Position numbers and translations under genes: made by a program. The notes beneath the pieces were generated by a model that had not been told where the DNA came from, made no database searches, and was given only the letters and a program-made list of their open reading frames with translations. From positions 16,660,156 to 16,724,155 of the forward strand of contig OX457033.1 of assembly GCA_949752745.1 (NCBI GenBank): a stretch of DNA of 64,000 nucleotides. The letters run 5' to 3'. The stretch's first letter is position 1. The number at the start of each line of letters is the position of its first letter. Below, in pieces: positions 48,159 to 60,000 of this stretch. The stretch is from Protula sp. h YS-2021 (taxonomy: Eukaryota > Annelida > Polychaeta > Sabellida > Serpulidae).

Positions 48159-49925
48159 AGGAGAGGGAGAGAGAGAGAGAGAGATGAGAAGGAGAGAGAG
48201 AGAGAACCCATTAATTTGGCATCTGTACTTTATGGGTGGCCGCCCATGAAAATACAACATATTTAAACCGTTCCAAAAACACTCCCAGAAACTTCTACCA
48301 AAGAGGTTTTTTCGAGATTACATTTTACACGCAATCCATTGGTGAGCGAAGACAGCTCCTGATGAGCGTCAAAGTATTTCGGACACTTTCGTTTCAGTTC
48401 ACTTAATTGCTTTTTTCCTTCTTCCGTGAATTTCCTGTCAAATTTTGTATGAGTCTATCCCAAGACCTATGCCACAGGTCAAATGGTACCCAAGAAAAAA
48501 AACAGACAGCTCCCGTTTTCCTTTGACTTTTTGCCCTACCCTTTAGATACGTTCTCTCCTTACATACCCCCCCCCCCCCCTCTTCCGTGGGAATTCGGTC
48601 TTCCTTCTGGCCTTATATATTTTTTCCGTAGAGTAAGTTCAACGTCTTTTAACAACATTAATATATCTTGTAAAATGGCCCACTTTTGCCATTTTTTTTC
48701 TTTTTTTTTTTCGTTTCATTTTTTTTATTTCAAAATATAAAACTGACTTCCAAGATCCAATTGTGGCAGGCTTAATCGATTTTAACAACGCCCTGCCACA
48801 TCCTCGTTAAAAGTCCTTCTCAGAATTCTAGCAGTGAATGGCTTAAATCTTCAGCAGTATTTCGCTGGAACTTCGGTTCAGATTCAAAAGTAGGTTCTTT
48901 TAATTGGGGGGGAGGGGCGGGGGAAGGGTGTGGAGCTCGTGTTCATGTTAGTTACCATAAGTGTCTGTGGTTTTTTTAAAATTACCCCTAAAGTCGGAGT
49001 GTCAAGTTTGATAAATATCCCCTTTGTAACCGAACGTGGACAGCCAGCCTTATAAATTTTATCACGAAGGACCATGTTTCGTTTTAAAAGAACAGGGACC
49101 GCAAGAACGACGGTTAATTGCAATCAAACACGAGACAGATACAAGTAGAAGTCTGACTCTTCTGTAAAAAAAAAAACAAACAAACAAACAACAATAAATA
49201 AATAAAAAATAAATAAACAAAATTGGCGTTGTAGGCAGACCGCGTCAGTCCTATGGCCCTAAATAAACCCCGGTTCTCTCTGTCTTTACACGCTTTTTCA
49301 CATTTTTACATTGTAAACATATAGGCTATAAAGACCCCCTTCCCCTCCCCTCCCCTATTTTTTATACAAACACCACAGTCATCAAGCACTATTATATTCT
49401 AACGAAATGTCAGCTTAATAATTATACCTACAAATATTTACATCTATATATCTACACAGATAAGTGGTAACTATTTCACATTGATAGTATGCTTTTTTAT
49501 GGTTATCAGTTAGACGTTTCGAATGCCTCTTCACAGGAAAGCCGTATCTTTCGATGATTCTACATTCAGTCAAGTTCCCGGTCGTACTTTCCTCAAACGC
49601 AGCGCGTTTCAAGGGTGTCGCGGTATTTTCCAAAATGGCGCGCAACGTCAGAATGGTCCGTTTTGAAACGATGCGATGCCGTTACGGTTCTCAGTTTAAC
49701 TTTTTCGCCGTTGAACGAGTGGTTTACAACTCAGAGCTTCGGTATCTATCTCAGGCAATACAAAGTTTTAATTTTTTTTCTCTCCTGTCACCAACCCATC
49801 CATCGAGCATCGGATAGACATTTGAAACTTAACACATCGACCAATAACTTGATATTTCATCCCCAAGGGTTAGTGGGGGGGAAGAAGGGGGACACTTGGG
49901 TTCAAATATGTTACCATGCGTGACC
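47165..49925. other. Gene-poor region with purine-rich repeats
   Basis: The 96-codon minus frame at 47406-47116 runs into the pogo-like element and has no recognisable domain. G-rich (47990-48035) and (GA)n (48113-48205) tracts are present. The missing 3' exon(s) of the GPCR at 50252-51046 were not recognised here. Confidence 0.4.
48113..48205. repeat. (GA)n microsatellite
   Basis: Interrupted GA dinucleotide repeat. Confidence 0.9.
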
Positions 49926-49929
49926 CCAA

Positions 49930-49932
49930 CAA

Positions 49933-49965
<33 letters not shown>

Positions 49966-50051
49966 AGAGGAGAGAGGAGAGAGAGAGAAAGAGAGAGAGA
50001 AAGAGGAGAAGAGAGACAGAGAGAAGAAGGCACAGAGAGAGAGAGAGAGAG
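49930..50051. repeat. (GA)n microsatellite abutting assembly gap
   Basis: Interrupted GA repeat running directly into the N tract. It probably caused the assembly break. Confidence 0.9.
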
Positions 50052-50251
50052 NNNNNNNNNNNNNNNNNNNNNNNNNNNNNNNNNNNNNNNNNNNNNNNNN
50101 NNNNNNNNNNNNNNNNNNNNNNNNNNNNNNNNNNNNNNNNNNNNNNNNNNNNNNNNNNNNNNNNNNNNNNNNNNNNNNNNNNNNNNNNNNNNNNNNNNNN
50201 NNNNNNNNNNNNNNNNNNNNNNNNNNNNNNNNNNNNNNNNNNNNNNNNNNN
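50052..50251. other. Assembly gap of 200 N
   Basis: A run of exactly 200 N, so probably a nominal placeholder length. It removes the end of the GPCR exon. The apparent open frame through the gap into the GA repeat is meaningless. Confidence 0.98.
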
Positions 50252-51046
50252 AACAATGACCATGATGAGTAATTGACTTGCCTTGCGCTTCCTCGTGTTG
50301 GACTTGGAGTTGCCATTCGTCTGGAGTGTGGTAGGTCTTTGTTTTTGTATATGCGTTAATATACACAGTGAGAATACAGCGATAACGAAGAGAGGCAAAA
50401 CATACGCCAGGGCGAAGAAAACAGCGTAGTAAATACGTCCGAATTCCGGACCCGCGTTATCGCACAGCGGATTGCCATCATCCTGGATGATACCATGGTA
50501 GATTATGACTGGTATGTTGCTCACAAGCATCAGGATCCAGATAGCAATGATCATGATGATGACGTTACGCCGGCTGCGGATCCTGGTCGTGCTGTGGTTG
50601 TGCACGACCGTCATGTAGCGTATGACGGAAATGAGCACGAGCGTGTAGATTGTGACGTAAACGGTGACGTTCAGCAAATAGTGCATCAGTTTACACAACA
50701 TCACTCCAAATAATCCGGCAAATGGCCAAGTCGACGTGGCGAATTGATAGGCCGTAAACGGAGGGCAGATAACGACGAAAGATAAATCCGCAAGTGCCAG
50801 ATTAAACAACAATAAATTTGTCACCGTCCTCATTTTCTGTCTCGTGAGAATCACGTAAATGACGAGACTGTTACCCAGAATTCCCAGCAGGGTGATAATA
50901 CCAAACAATATCGGCACAATGATACTGTAAAGGACAAAATCAAAGACGCTGGCTTCTTCTTTGGGGCTTGATAGGGTGACATTCATTGTCAAGTTTGGTT
51001 CTGAATAACCAGTCGTTGAAAATCCTAGCACTTCAAAATCCGTCAT
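50252..51046 (-). CDS. Allatostatin-A/galanin-receptor-like GPCR, 5' exon (partial)
   Basis: 265 codons from ATG 51046 to the gap. A rhodopsin-family receptor with glycosylation sites N18LT and N22VT, then TM1-TM5 complete and TM6 starting at about 258. Family marks are GN (59-60), LALAD (82-86), Cys118 and Cys195 for the extracellular disulphide, Trp170 and Pro218. The segment LLNVTVYVTIYTLVLISVIRY resembles allatostatin-A (molluscan buccalin-type) and galanin receptors, which couple neuropeptides to G proteins at the plasma membrane. Odd points are an IRY triplet (142-144) where most relatives have DRY, and TWPFAGLFGVMLCK, longer than the usual WPFG-x-x-x-CK spacing. TM6-TM7 and the tail lie in the gap or outside the sequence I can recognise. 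Confidence 0.82.
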
Positions 51047-53250
51047 CTTGGTGCAGCTTCCTTGGACACTGTTGAAACGTAATCCAGTTTTTTTTTTAGG
51101 TTTGAAGCTCTTTATTTTAACACAATTATTATGGAATGATGAGAATGTTAATCAAGAATCCCACATATGTTACTCAATGAGTGATCATCAAACGCTACGA
51201 TGTCATCATTAAATGTCAGGTTGTTGTTTTGTCCCGCAGGAATTTATAGCATTGCCGAGTCACTCGGGCTGCGGTGATGCTCCGTTAATCCTTGCCTTAA
51301 TCCTTCACTACAAAGCAATACTGCAGCATTTGTCTCAGCACTGTGAACACTCGTTTGCTGTTCTGTTCCAAGCACTTTTATTATTTATCGGTTATCCAGG
51401 ACGAATGTTCTCTTTACCTTGTTGGAGCTGTTTCTTCTAATCGAGGAACGAACCTAGAAATATAAGACATGAACCAGATTTGAGATACATGGCGATATTC
51501 TAACTGATCATTGTCATGATTGCTTTCAACGACTGATAAAAATTCAATTTTTTTTCTTTTGTTCAACAGAATGTAACGCTCTGTCATTTTTTTTACGATT
51601 CTTTTGAAGACAACTGAGCCGCAGTTATAATCAATTATTGCTCTCTTATTTCAGTGAATAATAGACAAACAACAGCCTAGAGCCTAAAAGTTGAATGCTG
51701 TTTCTCGCACGAGTTATTCATGCACAGCTCAATAGTTATTCATTTTGATATAAAATTCATTGCTTGTATTATCAGCAATCAACAGTCCACAGTCGCATTA
51801 TTTATTTATTTATTTAGTGAGTACGCCCGATTTGAATGCTATTGAACGACAGCGAGTTTACAGGCACTGACAGAGTCAGGGGAAATTTGGGATTAAAACA
51901 CATCCCCTCCCCTCCCCCTCCCGGTTATTTCAAATTATTTCAGGCACCCCTCAAAACATTACCATTTGCGAAGGAAATCCTTCATCCATGCATGGAAGCG
52001 GAAATAGTTTTAAAATATTGCGGGAAACATGGAGTGCTTTTTTAAAGAAATAAGCACTGCGGACCGACCGCGTGTGTCCTCAAAATTACCCCTTTCTCCG
52101 CGTTTTTTTTTTGTTTTTGGACATGCATGGTAACGCCTATGACACTAAGTGCCGCCCTACCCCCTCTCCTACCCCACCCTCCTCCCGCGCACAAACAAAC
52201 GCCGGTGCATATACGTGTTCGTTTAAAATGAATTATTGAGTTTTCCGCCTTTTTCATGCTGTAGATAAGCTTAAGATTTGCCCATCTTTAGTTCTACCAT
52301 GTTTAAGTAAGCAAAGTTAAAACTCTGGTGTTCTTTCATATCACGATTTAAAACCCGGTTTATCTAATCCCGACCGGTTTAAACCCGCGCTTTGTCGTAC
52401 CTGCGGATTTGCTTAGATTAGATTACGCACTGGGCACAAGAAAACATGACGCTAATTTTTAGCGTAACGCCATCAGGTGATTAAAAATCCAAATTAATTA
52501 AGCAAATACGCACTATAGAAAGAGCATTTGGAACCCGTCCCCCCTCCCCCTCCCCCCTCCTCGACTGTTCGAAATATTACAGTAAGCGAAATGACTGCAA
52601 GAAGGAACGGGAAACTGCATATCCGGCCCCGCTACAGCCACAGTACAGAAAGTTTGTGAATTTGCGAAAAAGCTGAATGCCCTGTGATGGCAGCGAGGCC
52701 AAATCAACACCAGCTACTATGTCAGATCTTTGGTGCGAAACACCCACCCCTTTATTATTGATATTGTTTTTACAGTAATTGCAACAGTGAAACCCCAGTG
52801 TTTTCAAAGGAATAAAAATGACGGGAAAACAAATTCAATAAGTTTAAAGCCCTCGTATTATTTACCATTATTCGCTACAGAAGGGAATTGAGTTAGAACG
52901 CTTTGTTCGTACCTTTCATCTGACACCCACTCAAAAAGAAGCAGAAGCTTTTTCTTTGATTATGTTTTGAGTTTCATCCTTTCTACTGTAATTCTGTTCA
53001 TATTCATTGTAATGACTGGGTTATATTTTTTTCCTAATATATCTTTTTTTTATGAATTTCAGTGACGCCACTTTTCTGTTGTTTTTCTCGTTGTGTATCC
53101 TAATTTTATGCGCATAACCAATTGTTGACGGATGTCAAAGGGTAAAGAAGTTATATTGATGTCATCCAGCAACTCCAGGAGGTGGCCTGAACGGATCAGA
53201 CAGCTAGAATACTACGACAGGACGCTATCATTTAAGGAAGCGATTATAAC
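51047..53250. other. GPCR upstream region, no other gene recognised
   Basis: 5' flank of the receptor gene. Short chance frames only. C-rich tracts occur near 51905 and 52540-52560. Confidence 0.4.
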
Positions 53251-53264
53251 CACCACCATCCTCC

Positions 53265-54260
53265 CCCAAATATCCCACTCCCACCCCCATATCCCAGCCC
53301 CCTCTATCCCAGTTTCCCTCATATCCCAGCTCGCCCGTATAGCAGCCCCTTATATACCAGTTTCACCCATATCCTCGCCCCCACCACACATCCTAACCCC
53401 CTATATCCAAGTCCCTTATATCCCAGCCCCCTATATCCCAGCTCCCCCATATCCCAGCCCCTATATCCTCCCCCCTCAACACATCCCAACCCCCTATATC
53501 CCAGCTCCCCCATATCCCAACCCCCTATATCCGAGCTCCCCCATATCCCAGCCCCTATATCCTCCCCCCTCAACACATCCCAACCCCCTATATCCCAGCT
53601 CCCCCATATCCAAACCCCCTATATCCGAGCTCCCCCATATCCCAGCCCCTATATCCTCCCCCCTCAACACATCCCAACCCCCTATATCCCAGCTCCCCCA
53701 TATCCAAACCCCCTATATCCGAGCTCCCCTATATCCCAGCCCCCATATCCCAGTTTCCACAATTTCCCAGCGCCCCCCCCCTATATCCCAGCTCCCCCAT
53801 ATCCCAGCTCCCCCAATATCCCAGTTCCCCTCACCGAATATCCCAGCCCTCCCCCATATCCCAGCCTTTCCCATATCACAGCCCTTCCCATATCCCAGCC
53901 CTTCCCATATCCCAGCCCACCATATCCCAGCAACCCCAATATCCCAACTCCCCCAATATCCCAGCTCCCCTCCCCAATATCCCAGCCCTTCCCACATCCC
54001 AGCCCACCATATCCCAGCTCCCCCTCCCCCATATCCCAGCCTTCCCCCATATCCCAGCCCATCCCATATCTCAGCCCTTCCCATATCCCAGCCCTTCCCA
54101 TATCCCAGCCCCCCTCATATCCCAGTCCCCTTCCCATATCCCAGCCCTTCCCATATCCCAGCCCACCATATCCCAGCCCTGCCCCATATCCCAACCTTTC
54201 CCATACCCCAGCCCTTCCCATATACCAGCTCTAACTCCCCCCCCCCTCCCCAGTCCCTCA
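53265..54260. repeat. Large 'ccatatcccagc' minisatellite
   Basis: About 1 kb of short (roughly 11-22 bp) units with core 'atatcccagc' and variable C-rich spacers, including a higher-order unit near 53440-53740. It yields long frames on both strands (389 aa of Pro/Ile/Ser on +; Gly/Trp-rich on -). The frame at 53132-54301 has about 45 non-repeat codons before the array but no recognisable domain, and I do not call it a gene. Confidence 0.92.
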
Positions 54261-54299
54261 TATCTTCTTCCTCCCTACCTTTATCCTCCCACACTATTT

Positions 54300-55830
54300 G
54301 AGCGTCATATACAACTCGCACATACAAGACTCCTGTGACGTTAACGTACACGGAGTGCGCCCTCTAACTCTCCCCCCCCCCCGCCCCGCCACTCCCCACC
54401 CCCCCCCCCCCCGATCTCCACAAAAATCTACCAGTACTTGCATTCCCAGTTTATGCCCATTTAACTCATTTACTCACGGATGCCACGTAATCAGGGAATC
54501 TTGGTAATTTTACCAAGTTAAGGGTCCTTGAAAGGATTCGCCATTACTCACGCTCTCTCCCTCTCTTAACATGCTGCTGTTTGGTAAGTTAAACCAAAGA
54601 TGCCCATTACAAGCCAACCAAGTCATTAATAAACCAGTGTATCGCTCTCAAGCTCTGATTTATCGCCAGTCCATTCTAAACCAATTAGTTTTCTTTCTCT
54701 AAGGATGAAATAAATTTATCACATAACTGGTTCAAGTTTCAATCTTCCACTAACAAAGAAAAAAAAGAAGATAAAGAAAACTGGCTTATACAAAAGTTTG
54801 GAGCTTGGGGTGCGGGGAAGGGAGGGGAGACGATTTTCCGTTTCTTATAGTAACCAGCTAATTATACGCATAAGAATTATGACGTCACCAACAGCATAAA
54901 AAAGCTCATTTAAAATGAGATGTGGGTACCAGCTCATACCGTAAATTGGTTGCAGACCAAATACGGGCTTGTCTCTGAAGCAAACAGAAACTCGAATGCA
55001 GGCAAAGTTGGAGAGACTTTTTCATGCTATTTATTTTCGGCGAAAAAAAAAATGACCTGCCTTGGCTGTTTTAATCTTTGAAAATGGTTAACAGATTTAG
55101 AAGTGAACAAAGAACTGAATCAGATTTAATCTGTATCCGTCCGCAACATTTACAGGTCTGTATATTTTAATATTTCTCATTCTTCACGAAATGCTATCAA
55201 TTTTTAGGGAGGTGGGGAGCCACACTCAAAACGCGTTTTTTTTAATGTTAGTTACATTTCTGGAAATCCGAACGCAAAAAAAAAAAAGCGCTTATTCTAT
55301 GCAAGAAAATGTTGAACTTATTTATTTGAATGTTTTCATGAGATAATAACTAACTGGAGAAAAAGAATGAGATTTTAGCGTAAACAACCAAGATATAATA
55401 TAATCATTCTCCGAGATCATTAAAATATAGGATCAGTGCAAAAACCTCGATTTCATTTTCCTTCTTTTTTTTCACACTTTGTTTAAGGCCATATTTTTCA
55501 TCACTGTAATAAAATGATAATCACCTCAAATTGTGGCTAACCAGGCAATATTCACTGTGATTTCCGGTTGTTTCACTATGATTTCCGGTTGTTGATCCGC
55601 GGTCGTTCTACTACCGCATCGGTTCGTAATGTCCCTGAAAATAAATCCAAGCGTAGGCCATACATTGTCAAGTAACTCCTTATGTCTCATCGGTCAGGTA
55701 ACTGTCATAATCAAAGGCATGGGTTTTGTTCCATGCAGGAAAAAAAAACATACTATCCCAAGTGCACAATGTGCTCTCACATGCGAAAATTCTGAGGCAG
55801 GAGTCACAATATCGCGTCGAATGAGGCAAG
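54300..55830. other. Non-coding stretch
   Basis: C-rich homopolymers at 54372-54413 and AT-rich DNA. A short direct repeat 'tgatttccggttgtt' lies near 55559-55595. No gene recognised. Confidence 0.4.
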
Positions 55831-55836
55831 TTAATC

Positions 55837-55915
55837 GTAACTTCCTGTCCCATGCACACAGCTTCCTGTCCCATGCACACAACTTCCTGTCTCATGAACA
55901 CAACTTCCTGTCCTA
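55837..55915. repeat. 21-bp tandem repeat
   Basis: Four copies of 'cttcctgtcccatgcacacag'-like units inside a chance open frame (55629-56033). Confidence 0.75.
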
Positions 55916-58335
55916 CGATGAAAGCAAAACTATATCTGCGATGTGCACAACCTTTTCTCTAGTGCGCAAATCGAATGCACATAACTTAGTTCCGATGCAC
56001 GTAACGAGCAACCCCCCGGTCGCACCACCCTGACGCCGTGTGTCCATAAATTTCGCCCTTCATACACTCTGTGCGAGAGTGAGAATATTATCCAGCGCGA
56101 ATGTGAGAATATCTGTTATGTAGAAGGTAAATAAATGTTTACCATGTCACAGAATCTAGGCAGAGGTGTAGTAGTATCATGGGTCCGACTTCATTTACTG
56201 TTAATGTGCAATGGTTGAAATAATGGCCCCTTTCTGAGTAATCGCTCTCTGTACCTAGAGACTTATTCAGAAATCTTGTCTGCAATATTGCTTAACTAGT
56301 GCACTCCGTCAAAAAATATTTTTTTAAATGTTATTTTTCTGGTATTTTAGATTCTGCACAGTGAGACGGAGCAATAAGCAGTGCAGTACACATGAGCATT
56401 CCTTTGTGAGCTCATCCCGTATCGCATGGAGCCATAACTTGAAGTAACTTTGAGTGAATAGGCCTCGAGCATTTATTGGTCAGTTCTGTCCAGATTCGTT
56501 GTCAGCTGTCAGTTGCAATCAAAACGCACTATGCACCCAGTCCTTAATTAATGCCTGAGTGTCTTCGAAACAACTTTTAGCCGGGTAAAACAAACCCTCG
56601 TATAAAAAACTAGTCACAATGCAGAGAGTTACGAGGCAGAATAAATCACGACAAATCAGTGACGAGAAATAGATTACTTGCGGGTCATCCCCTGGACCTC
56701 TTCTCACTAATCAAAGCGCTGTGTCGGCCAATGCCAGACTCCGTCTAGGCGAGCACGGCGTGAGTGTGGCCTTAAGCCCGACAAAATAAATGTTTTCGTT
56801 CAATTATATCACGCGAATAAACACGGCTGTATCTTTTTTGTATCCATTTATAGGCATTCCTTAAGCACAGTGTAATTCCTCACTCTTTTTACGCGACATT
56901 CATCAAGTCCAAATACAATTTAAACGAACTCCGCTGCGGTTCTATTTGCTATCTGAACCAGAAAAACCGTGCAATAAATCAATTAATCAATATCAAAGAT
57001 CAATGATTGCAAAAAAAAAAATAAATAAATAAAGCTTCATATTTCTTAGGTCTTTCGCAAAAGTCAAACATTGGATAAGAAAAAAAAGCATTTAGATTTA
57101 AAATATCTCTTATTACAACGATTTACAGATATGTGAAAGATTTTTTAAAAATGAAATAAGTTTAAACTAAATGCCCTGCGCCACAGATAAGCGGTCTTCA
57201 CCTGCCTTCAGCCTTTCATCGGTCAATCGGCAATTGACAATATGACAACCGATACCTTTACGATCGATGTGCTGCTCATCAACCAAAGAAACCAAAAAAA
57301 AAACAAAAAACAAAACAAAACAAAACAAAAAAAATCAAGGACAGAAGCCAAAAGTAACTTTTGAGTGCCATGCCGACATCCCGAGACGCAAAGCGGGTCA
57401 ACCATTCAATAGGTCTTTGAGCAAGTTAGTGGATAGGGGCTGCCATGCAATGATTTATTGTGGTCACTCCAAATGTGACCTCCTAATTGAATTACCCTGG
57501 AGGAGGTGGCCCCGCCTTGTGTGCCCTCCTGGACACACAAGTGCCCAGCGAAGTTAGCTCAACACTTCATAAATTACCGTCTTACTTTTGGCAATGAATA
57601 ATTATAGACATCAAGTAAGGCGTCGGGAAAAGGCTTCGGAGTTGATTTCTGGCCGACTGACATCCACATATGAGCAACGGCTACCCTCTATTACCAGCAA
57701 TACCACACGGCGTCTGTTAATTCACTCAATGAAGGGTCGCTCCAACTGGTAATTTTAGCCCCAAGCGAAGTCCATAGAAATTCGTTATAATTTAGCATAG
57801 GCAAAAGAGGCAAGATTAGAGAAGTATTCAAAGATAGTGCCCTCAAGAAAAGGTATAAGAAATTGATTTTTCGATTACTCACAATAGGTGTGATTGTGAT
57901 GACGTCATTTTAACTCCTTTTTTCCCCCGACAATGATTTAACAGAGAGAATAAGTTATAAACAACTGTTTTATAAAATATATAACAGGTCTTTAGAAATC
58001 GTACTTTCTTGAGCCACAGCAGAAGTCAGAAGTCAGACTATTTAAATTTCGTCTCCTATGTGGTTTCATTTCCCAGGTCCAACTCTTTTGGTGTTTGTCG
58101 TGTTTACTTTTATCGAAGTGTCAATTAGGTAGCCAGGCCCTCAGCAGAAGTGAAACCGGCTTTACTCCTTCAAAGGCGCAGGGCAAAACGTCACAGAAGA
58201 GTAAGCAAGAGCGATAAAACAACAACAACAACAACAACAAAAATATATATATACATACAGATTGTTACTCAGTTGAGGCGTAATAGATATTATTGTAAAC
58301 GAATATATACTTTCATTGTGTTTGGACATCGAAGT
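55916..58335. other. Stretch without recognised genes
   Basis: AT-rich with A-rich tracts (57290-57335) and an (AAC)n run at 58218-58240. Short chance frames only. Confidence 0.4.
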
Positions 58336-58371
58336 TGAATCTACGGTCAACCCACAACATTTTACCCCAGA

Positions 58372-58456
58372 ACGAACAAACCTCCCAAATAGGACCACCT
58401 CTGAAATAGGGCACATTTTTTCCGGTCCCAAAGGTGGTCCGATTTCAGAGGTTCCG

Positions 58457-58459
<3 letters not shown>
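58372..58459. mobile_element. Partial pogo-like MITE
   Basis: The right end reads 'ggtggtccgatttcagaggt' then 'tccgctg' followed by TA. The inverse 'aggaccacctctgaaatagg' lies 40-60 bp to the left, giving a partial hairpin. CAGCGGAACCTC-type ends resemble pogo-like repeats, but the left terminus is not preserved. Confidence 0.45.

Positions 58460-58545
<86 letters not shown>
58460..58545. repeat. (TA)n microsatellite
   Basis: About 43 TA units beginning exactly at the TA that follows the terminal repeat of the neighbouring MITE. Confidence 0.95.
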
Positions 58546-58547
<2 letters not shown>

Positions 58548-59199
58548 AAAACAACATTTGCCTGGTGTTAAAATACAATCATAGTGTGAAAGTGATGGCT
58601 GTACGCTGGGGACTTTAACTGCTTCAACAGCCTGTGCATTCATTTTGCTTTCCATTTGCCCCCCAGACATGATACAACATAAAATTAATCTTCCTCTCCC
58701 AATTCTTTCTATTGCCGACGACTTTTAGTACATATCGTGATACTAATTGGCACTTTAGGCCAAGGAATATGTTTCCTCGAATTATCCATTTCGCTCCTTA
58801 GAGCAATTACAGAAACACATTTCTTTTCTTTATCAGATTATGTGGCATTGATTGAAGTCATAAATACAGTGAATACCAAGTGTTACAATCTTCTTTGTTG
58901 ATGCCCCAAACAGCTATAAAAACCACAGCTCTTCGGTGCGAGCAGATTTTTTATTGTCTCCTAAGTAAAGGGCAGCTCTAAATTGTTCTTTGAAGGATTA
59001 CTGGGTTGGGGACGGCGGCGGGATGGCAGTGGGGGTGGGGGCGGGGTTGAGTAAGGAGTGACCATCAACATAGTTTCTGCTTTAAAACCGATTCGCCTTA
59101 ACATGGTTGTGTGGGTAATATAAAACGCTATTGCAGAAAATCGTGCAACCGCCGCCCCCTCCCATAGGCAGAGAAACGTACATCCGTCATAATATGCAA

Positions 59200-60000
59200 A
59201 ATGCCACATCATCACCACATGCAGCGAGTCACATGCACGCCTCGACGCGCAAGACGCTACATGTACGGAATTACACACAGGCAGCCGCATGCAAACCGTC
59301 ACATGCATACACTAAAATACACGCTACAAACACACAGCCACATACACGCATAAACGTGCAAGCCGCTACACAGACAGCCACATACACGCATAAACGTGCA
59401 AGCCGCTACACAGACAGCCACATACACACAATGCGCAGAAAACCACAAACACGCATCAATGCGCAAACCGCCACAAACAGACAGTCACATGCACACATAA
59501 ACGTGCAAGACACCACATGTACAGAGCCACACACAGGCAGCCGCATGCACACAGTTACATGCAGACACCAACATATACACAACAACGTGCAAGAAGCCAC
59601 ACGTAGACAAACCACATACACATAACAACGCGCAAACCGCCACACTCAGAGCACCACATACACACAACAACGTGCAAGCCGCCACACTCAGACAAACCAC
59701 ATACACACAACAACGTGCAAGAAGCCACACGCAGAGCACCACATACACACAACAACGTGCAAGCCGCCACACTCAGACAAACCACATACACACAACAACG
59801 TGCAAGGAGCCACACGCACAGCACCACATACACACAACAACGTGCAAGAAGCCACATGCAGAGCACCACATACACACAACGTGCAAGAAGCCACACGCAG
59901 GGCACTACATACACACAACAACGTGCAAACCGCCACAGGCAGACAAACCACATACACACAACAAAGTGCAAGAAGCCACACGCAGAGCACCACATACGAA
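59200..60000. repeat. 42-43-bp CACA-rich minisatellite
   Basis: About 18 copies of units such as 'gtgcaagccgccacactcag'+'acaaaccacatacacacaac' alternating with a 42-bp variant ('gtgcaagaagccacacgcag'...), giving an ~85-bp higher-order period in the right half. All long frames here (Thr/His-rich +, Cys/Val/Trp-rich -) are repeat artefacts. Confidence 0.9.

Noticed and set aside
49415..49660. Minus-strand frame as the GPCR C-terminal tail
   Set aside because: No TM7 NPxxY-type sequence or splice acceptor precedes it; resemblance is only basic/acidic composition.
49829..50251. Continuation of the GPCR frame through the N run into Ser/Leu repeats
   Set aside because: The gap length is arbitrary and the following sequence is the (GA)n repeat; no TM6-TM7 signal is present.
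53132..54301. 389-aa Pro/Ile/Ser-rich open frame
   Set aside because: Nearly all of it is the 'atatcccagc' minisatellite, which is open on both strands; the 45 codons before the array show no domain.
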